From positions 1 to 33,307 of the forward strand of contig JADMIG010000026.1 in NCBI GenBank assembly GCA_015478725.1: a stretch of DNA of 33,307 nt, given 5' to 3'. Below, piece by piece: positions 25,263 to 31,114 of this stretch. The stretch comes from Chloroflexota bacterium. Its GTDB lineage: Bacteria > Chloroflexota > Limnocylindria > Limnocylindrales > CSP1-4. The notes under the pieces are model-generated. The model made no database searches. It saw nothing but the letters and a program-made list of their open reading frames with translations, and was not told the origin of the DNA. The translations under genes and the position numbers were made by a program. Each line of letters begins with the position of its first letter. Position 1 is the stretch's first letter.

Positions 25263-27194
25263 ATGGCTGCCCGCAGCCGCTTCCGCGATCGCCTCGCCGC
25301 CGGCCCGCTGCTGGCCGATGGCGCCATGGGCACGCTGCTGTTCAGCCGCGGCATCCCGCAGCGGGCCGTGCTCGACGAGCTCGTCGCGACCCGCCCCGAG
25401 CTGATCGGCGCGATCCACCGGGAGTACCTCGCGGCAGGCGCCGACATCATCGAGACCGCGACCTTCGGGGCGAACCGCGTTCGCCTCGGCCCGTACGGCC
25501 TCGCCGATCAGGCCGGCCGCTTCGCTCGCCGCGGCGCCCAGCTCGCCCGAGAAGCGCGCGACGTCGTCGGGCGCGACGTGCTCGTGGCAGGATCGATCGG
25601 ACCGCTCGGCGCGCCGACGCGGGAGATCCTCCATCTCGACGACCGCGCCATCCGGAGCGCCTTCCGCGAGACCATCGACGGCCTCCTGGAAGGCGGCGTG
25701 GACCTGTTCTGGTTCGAGACGTTCTCGCTCATCGACCACCTGGCGATCGCCATCGCCGAGGCTCGTTCGGCGGCCGCCGACCTGCCGATCGTGGCGCTCC
25801 TCACCTTCGGCGAGGACATCGCGCTCGCGGATGGGACGCCGCCGCGCGTGGCGGCGACCGCGCTGACGGACGCCGCCGACGTCGACGTCGTGGGCGTCAA
25901 CTGCGGCGCCGGCCCGGTCGCCTGCGTGGAGGCGCTGACGGCGATGGGCGGGGTCGGGATAGGCGGTGCCGGGATGGGCGGGGTCGGTCGCGCGATCCTC
26001 CCGAACGCCGGGCTCCCCCAGCGCATCGAAGGCCAGTTCGTCTACGCCGCGGATCCCGACTACTTCGCCCGCATGGTCGGCGACATGATCGACGCCGGTG
26101 CCGTCATCGTCGGCGGGTGCTGCGGCACGACGCCAGAGCACATCGTCGCGATGCGCGCCGCGATCGACCTGGGTGGCGCCGCGACGGCGACTTCGGAATC
26201 CCGCGTCCCGCGCCCGGCGACCTCCTCCATCCGCACCGAGGTCGCGCCGACGACGGACGACCCCCCGCCGCCGACCGGCCTCGCCCGGGCCCTCGCGGAC
26301 GGTCGATATGTGATCTCCGTCGAGATCGACCCACCGCGCTCCGTCCGCATCGAGCGCACCATCGAGGCCGCGCGGCTCCTCCAGGCCGCCGGCGTCGACC
26401 TGGTCAACGTCAGCGATTCGGCGATGGCCCGCGTCCGGATGGGCGCGCTCGCCGTGGCGTTCGGGATCCAGCACGACCTCGACCTCCAGTGCGTCGTGCA
26501 CCTCACGACGCGCGACCGGAACCTCATGGCGCTCGAGTCGGAGCTGCTCGGGGCGCACGCCCTGGGTGTCCGCTCCATCCTGGCCCTGACCGGGGACCCG
26601 CCCCGGATCGGCGACTACCCCACCGGCACGGGGGTCTGGGACGTCGACTCCATCGGGCTCATCGAGATCCTCGCTCGCCTCAACCGCGGTGAGGACGCGG
26701 CCGGCTCACCGATCGGCCAGCGCGCCGGGTTCACGATCGCCTGCGCCCTCGACCCGACGGCGGCCGACACGGCCACCGAGTGGGATCGACTCGAGCGCAA
26801 GATCGCGACCGGGGCCCAGCTCATCATGACCCAGCCGCTCTATTCGATCGAGCAGGTCGAGGCGATGTTCACAGAAGCACGGCGACGGTTCGGCGACGGC
26901 GGCTTCCCGATCCCGCTCCTGCTCGGCGTCCTGCCGCTGCAGTCGGCGCGCCACGCCGAGTTCCTCCACAACGAGGTCCCCGGCATCACGATCCCGGACG
27001 TCACGCGACACGCCCTCCACGAGGCGGGCGAGCACGGCGCGGAAGTGGGGCTGCAGATCACCCAGCAGCTGCTGGACACCGTCGGCGAACGCGTCGCGGG
27101 CACCTACATCATGCCCTCGTTCGGCCGTTACGAGCAGGCCGCCGAACTGGTCCGCCGGCTGCGCGTGCGCTACCCGCAGGGTCAGCCGCGGTGA
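25263..27194 (+). CDS. Bifunctional homocysteine S-methyltransferase / 5,10-methylenetetrahydrofolate reductase
   Basis: The protein has 643 residues, like B. subtilis YitJ. Residues about 5-310 form a homocysteine methyltransferase barrel with zinc ligands Cys214, Cys286 and Cys287 (GVNCG and GGCCGT). After a Pro/Thr linker near 325-335, residues about 338-640 form a MetF-type flavin domain (VISVEIDPPRS, LTGDPPRIGDYP, QLIMTQPLYS, PSFGRYEQA) that makes 5-methyl-THF. A Gly/Met-rich insertion (GGVGIGGAGMGGVG, about 229-242) sits inside the barrel. The ATG at 25263 has GGAGG 7 nt upstream, partly inside the metH stop region; the two genes are certainly co-expressed. The reductase half supplies the methyl donor for MetH; the acceptor barrel may use S-methylmethionine or SAM. 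Confidence 0.93.
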   Translation: MAARSRFRDRLAAGPLLADGAMGTLLFSRGIPQRAVLDELVATRPELIGAIHREYLAAGADIIETATFGANRVRLGPYGLADQAGRFARRGAQLAREARDVVGRDVLVAGSIGPLGAPTREILHLDDRAIRSAFRETIDGLLEGGVDLFWFETFSLIDHLAIAIAEARSAAADLPIVALLTFGEDIALADGTPPRVAATALTDAADVDVVGVNCGAGPVACVEALTAMGGVGIGGAGMGGVGRAILPNAGLPQRIEGQFVYAADPDYFARMVGDMIDAGAVIVGGCCGTTPEHIVAMRAAIDLGGAATATSESRVPRPATSSIRTEVAPTTDDPPPPTGLARALADGRYVISVEIDPPRSVRIERTIEAARLLQAAGVDLVNVSDSAMARVRMGALAVAFGIQHDLDLQCVVHLTTRDRNLMALESELLGAHALGVRSILALTGDPPRIGDYPTGTGVWDVDSIGLIEILARLNRGEDAAGSPIGQRAGFTIACALDPTAADTATEWDRLERKIATGAQLIMTQPLYSIEQVEAMFTEARRRFGDGGFPIPLLLGVLPLQSARHAEFLHNEVPGITIPDVTRHALHEAGEHGAEVGLQITQQLLDTVGERVAGTYIMPSFGRYEQAAELVRRLRVRYPQGQPR

Positions 27195-27219
27195 CGGTCG
27201 GGGCGAGCGGTTCGGCCCC

Positions 27220-27302
27220 GCCCCTCCCCCTCCGCTCCCTCCGCTCCCTCCGCCCCCTCCGCTCCCTCCGCTCCCTCCGACCCCGCCGCTCCCTCCGCTC
27301 CC
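27220..27302. repeat. C/T-rich 9-bp tandem repeat (CCGCTCCCT)n
   Basis: About nine copies of CCGCTCCCT with small variants (CCGCCCCCT, CCGACCCCG) lie 26 nt downstream of the metF-type gene. The strand asymmetry, pyrimidines on the plus strand, could allow triplex or polypurine structures. Confidence 0.8.
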
Positions 27303-27311
27303 AATGCCCCC

Positions 27312-27517
27312 AATGTGGCCACATGCACGTCCTGCGAGCGCAAAGCCCGGAGGTCGGCGTTCGGAGAGCGGAGGCACGGTTCGTGGATGCGGTCGCAGGG
27401 CGGATCCACGCACGAACTGGTTCGTACCGAGGCACTGCCGGCCGGCCGTGGTGGCTCCGATACCCAGCTGAACCGTCCGAGCGTTCGTGGCACGAGAATC
27501 TGGCCACTTGCGAGAGA
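27312..27517. repeat. 206-bp direct repeat, copy 1
   Basis: It begins AATGTGGCCA and ends TGGCCACTTGCGAGAGA, so the ends carry GTGGCCA/TGGCCAC inverted termini. Positions 27328-27417 are identical over 90 bp to 28342-28431. The remainder is diverged but without length change. An internal 39-bp hairpin at 27379-27417 pairs GTTCGT...GGAT with ATCC...ACGAAC. Confidence 0.9.
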
Positions 27518-27586
27518 TAGCGCGAGGGAGGCGGCCACTTGCGCGAGAGGGGGCGAGGGTCGGGCCGGCGGTTCCGGCACCGGCCG

Positions 27587-27898
27587 CTACGGGGCGCCGA
27601 AGATCGCGTGACCTCCGATGCGGCGCCAGCGGATCCCCGGCTCGCCCTCGATCTCGATCCACTCGAAGGTCGCCCGACCGTCTGGCCCGGCGAAGCTCCA
27701 GGTCATCTCCCACACTCCGGGCGCACCTTCGACATCCTTCACCCGAAGCGACGTCGGCCAGGGTGCCACCGGGTCCGCACGTCGTCGCTCGCAGGCCGGA
27801 TGGAAGCGCTCGTTGACAGCCTTCCTGAACGTCGTCCGCTCGCGCCTCGAGAGTCGTGCCCAGTCGCCCTCGAATGCCGGGGTGATCTCGAACTTCAA
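27587..27898 (-). CDS. RelE-like putative toxin
   Basis: The protein has 103 residues. Its size, basic N-terminal half (FEGDWARLSRRERTTFRKAV) and C-terminal strands (SLRVKDVEG, WEMTWSFAGPDGRATFEW, GIRWRRIGGHAIF) fit the RelE/HigB fold. Members of this group would cleave mRNA at the ribosome, but the active-site residues are not obvious enough to claim activity. It starts with TTG at 27898, 9 nt after the stop of the AbrB-type gene, so the pair is an antitoxin-first operon on the minus strand. The module is flanked by 206-bp direct repeats. Fold assignment is by pattern only. Confidence 0.7.
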   Translation of the reverse strand: MKFEITPAFEGDWARLSRRERTTFRKAVNERFHPACERRRADPVAPWPTSLRVKDVEGAPGVWEMTWSFAGPDGRATFEWIEIEGEPGIRWRRIGGHAIFGAP

Positions 27899-27907
27899 CG
27901 CGCCGAC

Positions 27908-28204
27908 TCAGGAAGTCAGCGAGTTGTCGAGGTGCTCGAAGAGTGCATCGGGGCCATCGACGACGGTCACCTGGCCGGCGGCCACATGCGCATCCACTTC
28001 GCGCTCCATCGCCTGCCACCGTTCCGTCCAGAACCAGCGCTGATCCGCCGGCACGGGCAGGACCGGGCGCAACTCGATCCTGCCGTCCTCCTGCTCGATG
28101 ATCTGGAGCTGGGCTCCGGGCTCGTCGAGATGGAGCCTCTGGCGAAGATCGACCGGGAGCGCGACGGTTCCACGCGACTGAAGCGTTACGAAGTGCGTCT
28201 TCAC
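27908..28204 (-). CDS. AbrB/MazE/SpoVT-type antitoxin
   Basis: The protein has 98 residues. The N-terminal swapped-hairpin domain is recognisable: VTLQSRGTVALPVDLRQRLHLDEPGAQLQIIEQEDGRIELRP (given as positions about 5-47). The C-terminal half (QRWFWTERWQAMEREVDAHVAAG) is an amphipathic toxin-binding-type tail. It would bind its own promoter as a dimer and neutralise the RelE-like partner. The GTG at 28204 is chosen over the ATG at 28216 because the ATG lies inside the -10 box TATGCT (28217-28212), while the GTG lies 7 nt after it. Confidence 0.82.
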   Translation of the reverse strand: MKTHFVTLQSRGTVALPVDLRQRLHLDEPGAQLQIIEQEDGRIELRPVLPVPADQRWFWTERWQAMEREVDAHVAAGQVTVVDGPDALFEHLDNSLTS

Positions 28205-28239
28205 GCAAAGCAGCATAGCTGCAATGCGGCTGTCGTCAA
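28205..28239 (-). promoter_or_regulatory. Promoter of AbrB/RelE module
   Basis: TTGACG at 28239-28234, a 16-nt spacer, and TATGCT at 28217-28212 form a good sigma-70-type promoter. It lies 7 nt before the GTG start, predicting a leaderless mRNA. Confidence 0.6.
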
Positions 28240-28325
28240 GTCGCGCGATCGCTCGTGTGGAGCGTATGTGTGCTCGACCACCTGCTCGGTACTTCCGCGG
28301 CCGCCTCAGGCTACGTCCGAACCCG

Positions 28326-28531
28326 AATGTGGCCAGACTCCCGTCCTGCGAGCGCAAAGCCCGGAGGTCGGCGTTCGGAGAGCGGAGGCACGGTTCGTGG
28401 ATGCGGTCGCAGGGCGGATCCACGCACGAACGGAGTCGCGCCGAGGCACTGCCGGCCGGTCACTGATGCTCCGACGCCCGGCTGAGCCGTCCGAGTGCTC
28501 GTGGCACGAGAATCTGGCCACTTGCGAGAGA
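28326..28531. repeat. 206-bp direct repeat, copy 2
   Basis: It has the same length and orientation as copy 1 (27312-27517), with the same GTGGCCA/TGGCCAC ends and identical central hairpin (28393-28431). Together with copy 1 it brackets the AbrB/RelE module. It occupies most of the 381-bp gap between that module and the RES gene; nothing else is recognised in that gap. Confidence 0.9.
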
Positions 28532-28585
28532 CGGGGCGAGACTCGCGCCCTTCAGGTCTCGGCGGAGCTCGAGGCATCGGAGCCC

Positions 28586-29242
28586 TCAAGATGCCCTGTC
28601 AGGCAGGACGATCGTGATCCGGGCGGCCTCGGCCAGGGTGCGCAGGAGTTCGAGGCCAGCGCCAATGCCCAGCGGCAAGGCCGGGCCCTCGCCAGGCAGG
28701 AGCATCTCTGGGTCGCCTCGGTCCTCTCGGTTGCCATAGAGCACGACCGACAGCGCTGTATCGCGCGCCCGAGACACCCAGACGAATCCGTCGGCGGTCG
28801 GAGCCGCCTTTCGCAGAAGCACCGCCTGCTCGATCGTCCACCGATACCGCTGCGAGGTCGATTCGATGAGGGCCGCTCGGGAAATCCCGATGCTGTGGAG
28901 GCCGTCGGTCGTCAGATCGACGAGGGTCAGCGAGCGAGCCGTGACAACCGGCGCGAGGATCCGGTCGATGTACTGGTTGGGCGCGATGCGGCGATCGCGG
29001 TGCGGCGGCCGCACGTCATGGAAGATCGACTCGAAGATTGCGCCTGCCTGGCTCGTGGCGCCGTACCAGGTGGGCACGACTGTGCCGTCGGACGAAACGA
29101 TCGGGGAGAACCGAAAGAGCCGACCCGTGCGCGTCGAGAATCGCGTCGCGGTCGCGTCCTTTGAGACCCGCCAGAGCGTCCGGCCAGCCGGCCACTCAAT
29201 CGTGCGGGGAGTGCCGTTGGGACGCCGCGGCACCCGGGGCAC
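28586..29242 (-). CDS. RES-domain NAD+ phosphorylase-type toxin
   Basis: The protein has 218 residues. It shows the RES pattern: an Arg in TLWRVSK near 23, FRFSPI near 43, then the conserved Tyr-Gly-Ala in WYGATSQAGAIFESIFHD with the active-site Glu near 71. The C-terminal part (YRWTIEQAVLLRKA, DGFVWVSR, ALSVVLYG) completes the fold. RES toxins deplete NAD+ by phosphorolysis in MbcT/ParT-type systems. The GTG start follows the antitoxin stop by 3 nt, so the pair is tightly coupled. The motif-level match is good, but activity and phosphorolysis versus hydrolysis cannot be told. Confidence 0.85.
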   Translation of the reverse strand: MPRVPRRPNGTPRTIEWPAGRTLWRVSKDATATRFSTRTGRLFRFSPIVSSDGTVVPTWYGATSQAGAIFESIFHDVRPPHRDRRIAPNQYIDRILAPVVTARSLTLVDLTTDGLHSIGISRAALIESTSQRYRWTIEQAVLLRKAAPTADGFVWVSRARDTALSVVLYGNREDRGDPEMLLPGEGPALPLGIGAGLELLRTLAEAARITIVLPDRAS

Positions 29243-29245
29243 TCG

Positions 29246-29902
29246 TCAGTCCTCGGACAGCGATGCCTGGTAGGCGGCAGCCGCCACGACATCGTCGGGC
29301 GCGCTGACGAGTCGGTCGACCGGTCGCGCGCCGTCAAGGTAGCCGCTCGACCCGGTGAACCAGAGCAGGATCTCCCAGCCGCGGAGCTGTCCGGCAAGAG
29401 CGGTAAGAATCGTTGCGATGACCGGGCGAGGCGCTCCCTGGGCGAACTGGAAGGCCGGAAAGAGACGCCCGGCCGGCGTGTCGACGGCGAACACGAGTCC
29501 GTCGCGCAGCCAGCGGCTCGTGGTCGTGTGCGGGTTCTTCGCGCGTGAACCACGTGCGCTCGCCAGCTCCGCGCTCGTGAAGGCCCCGAACTCGGCGAGT
29601 GCCACCTCGCGCGCGGCCGCATTGCGCCGGACCTGGAGGGTCGCGGCCTCTGACATCGTGGAGGGTGCCGGCATCAACAGATCGATGAGGCGGACCTCGC
29701 GTTCAAGATCCGACCCGCCCCGTCTGAAACGCTCCGTGATCGCCCTGGTCACCTCCTCGGCGCCGGGCGCTCCCGCCATAGCCTTGGCCAACTGCGCGAT
29801 GGCGTCCAACGTCGAGTGGTCACCATGGATCTTCAGCTCACCCTCCACCGACGCGCCACTCCGGCGCGGCGGCAGAGTAAGCGTCTGCGAATGAGCAGTC
29901 AT
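29246..29902 (-). CDS. MbcA/ParS/Xre-like antitoxin for RES toxin
   Basis: The protein has 218 residues. The C-terminal 60 residues show the toxin-binding pattern: LRGWEILLWFTGSSGYLDGARPVDRLVSAPDDVVAAAA (about 170-210), the family's partner-binding domain that plugs the RES active site. The middle (about 85-140) may be a helical DNA-binding segment (SMSEAATLQVRRNAAAREVALAEFGAFTSAEL region), with TTTSRWLRDGLVF following. The N-terminus resembles a short strand-rich leader. It is longer than typical MbcA/ParS (about 110-150). It is preceded by TTGACG/TAGAGT and a 7-bp palindrome that could be its operator. Confidence 0.8.
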   Translation of the reverse strand: MTAHSQTLTLPPRRSGASVEGELKIHGDHSTLDAIAQLAKAMAGAPGAEEVTRAITERFRRGGSDLEREVRLIDLLMPAPSTMSEAATLQVRRNAAAREVALAEFGAFTSAELASARGSRAKNPHTTTSRWLRDGLVFAVDTPAGRLFPAFQFAQGAPRPVIATILTALAGQLRGWEILLWFTGSSGYLDGARPVDRLVSAPDDVVAAAAYQASLSED

Positions 29903-30167
29903 CCGAGCACCTGCGTTATCAGAGCAAGTCGAGACCTAATGACTTGCACGACTAACTCTATCACGGGCCTGGGCACCGTCAAGCGAGGAGGGGAGGCCGG
30001 CCACGAACCCTCAATCCATCGCCGTCGAACGGAACGTTGATGTCCGTGTTGCGGAAGACGATCACCAGAACCAGCAAACTGGCACGAACAGCGCGAAACG
30101 GCCGCGTACTTGCTGGTATTTGCAGATACTTGACAGAACCACACCTTCGTGCGAGTCTCCGGCCACG
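29903..30167. promoter_or_regulatory. Divergent promoter/operator region between two toxin-antitoxin modules
   Basis: For the minus-strand RES module: TTGACG at 29982-29977, a 16-nt spacer, TAGAGT at 29960-29955, then a perfect inverted repeat GCAAGTC-10 nt-GACTTGC at 29947-29924 covering the expected start of transcription. For the plus-strand PIN module: TTGACA at 30130-30135, a 17-nt spacer, GAGTCT at 30153-30158, 9 nt before the ATG at 30168. ACCAGCAA at 30070-30077 and TTGCTGGT at 30110-30117 form a wider inverted repeat that could be the second operator. Confidence 0.5.
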
Positions 30168-30518
30168 ATGAGCACCTTGCTGACAGCCGAGGACCTCGCT
30201 GAGCGCTACGGACAGCTCGTGACGCTGGACCAGCTCACGCGCTGGTTCGGCCAGAGTGCGCGTGCCGTTCGGGCGAGGCTGCGCGCCAATGGAGTCCGAA
30301 CCATCGAGATCGGAGATCAGGAGTTTGTCCAGCTACCGGTGCTCGAGGCGTTGCTCGGGCTGGAGAACTCAACGGTCCTGGCTGGCCAGATCATGGCGCA
30401 GCGCCACCGCGCATGGCTGGTCACGCACCCAGACGGACGACGCAAGACGGTCGCGGAGCTCCAGGCTGACGTGGCGCGCGAGGCCGTGGCCCGCCGGGCG
30501 GCAATCGCTCGTTCGTGA
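30168..30518 (+). CDS. Putative HTH antitoxin of PIN module
   Basis: The protein has 116 residues. A helix-turn-helix-like segment spans about 16-48 (LVTLDQLTRWFGQSARAVRA then RLRANGVRTIEIGDQEF). The C-terminal tail (about 85-116) is a charged helix (TVAELQADVAREAVARRAAI), the usual place for toxin contact. It is not a classical ribbon-helix-helix or AbrB VapB. The ATG at 30168 is chosen because the near-consensus TTGACA and GAGTCT lie just upstream; the in-frame ATG at 30120 lies before that promoter. The stop overlaps the PIN gene as GTGA. Confidence 0.72.
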   Translation: MSTLLTAEDLAERYGQLVTLDQLTRWFGQSARAVRARLRANGVRTIEIGDQEFVQLPVLEALLGLENSTVLAGQIMAQRHRAWLVTHPDGRRKTVAELQADVAREAVARRAAIARS

Positions 30519-31000
30519 GCTCGTCTCGGCCGTGCCTGATCGACACGAACGTCTTTGTCTGGATTCGCGATCGCGAGCTCGATCCCTTCGAGTACGTCGG
30601 ATCCGCGGACCTCGCGATCTCTGACACGATCGCGACTGAGCTCCAGGGACCACTACCCGCCGACCACCCCACCGTGGTGGCCAACTGGACGCTGGCCCGT
30701 CGCATGGGCGGACAGGTCGTCGACGACACCGACATCGAGACTGGCCGCCTGGGCGAGGAGATCGAGGCAAGATACAAGCGCCACGACCCGCCCTCGGACG
30801 ACCCCGCCGACGCGCTGATCGCGGCGGCGGCCATCCGATCAAGTCGAGTGCTGATCACGAGGAACTGGAAACACTTCCACTACGTGGCCGGACTCGATCT
30901 CGTGGACGCCAGGGTTCCCGTCTCCGGGGACCTCCTGGCGAACGTCGGGATCCAGCGCGGCAACCTCGACGCACCGTGTTGCCGCAGGGTGCGGCCGTGA
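30515..31000 (+). CDS. PIN-domain ribonuclease, VapC-like toxin
   Basis: The protein has 161 residues. The N-terminus CLIDTNVFVW supplies the first catalytic Asp (about 10). The acidic cluster DDPADALIAAAAIRSSRVLITRN (about 94-116) supplies the later Asp residues and the strand before the last metal ligand. These are the hallmark positions of PIN nucleases that cut tRNA or rRNA. The GTG start overlaps the upstream stop (GTGA), indicating translational coupling to the HTH protein. It is slightly longer than average VapC (about 130-140), with a Cys-Cys-Arg-Arg-containing tail. Confidence 0.82.
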   Translation: MSSSRPCLIDTNVFVWIRDRELDPFEYVGSADLAISDTIATELQGPLPADHPTVVANWTLARRMGGQVVDDTDIETGRLGEEIEARYKRHDPPSDDPADALIAAAAIRSSRVLITRNWKHFHYVAGLDLVDARVPVSGDLLANVGIQRGNLDAPCCRRVRP

Positions 31001-31114
31001 GCGGGCGGGCAGCCTGAGCGGGTAGCCAGCAAAAGGCGTCGCCCACAACCAGCCGCACCATCGGCCATCTCGTGTACCGTGCGCTCGGACGGCAGGTGAA
31101 GGAGACCAAGGCGC
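31001..31114 (+). promoter_or_regulatory. Intergenic region before secreted protein
   Basis: The region holds a possible -10 TACCGT at 31075-31080 and AAGGAG at 31099-31104, 10 nt before the ATG at 31115. No gene or structure of note is seen otherwise. Confidence 0.35.

Larger units (their letters stand above)
27195..27586. other. Intergenic region with CT-rich repeat and copy 1 of a 206-bp repeat
   Basis: No gene is supported. 27220-27302 is a C/T-rich 9-bp tandem repeat. 27312-27517 is the left copy of the 206-bp repeat, followed at 27533-27547 by an extra partial GGCCACTTGCGCGAG motif. Open frames across it are artefacts. Confidence 0.7.

Noticed and set aside
27315-27611. Protein-coding gene across the 206-bp repeat
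   Set aside because: The frame is open in both copies but lacks an RBS and a family, and the two copies diverge without codon-like substitution patterns.
28205-28423. N-terminal extension of the AbrB-type antitoxin
   Set aside because: It would read through the promoter and into the 206-bp repeat; the domain begins at VKTHFVTL.
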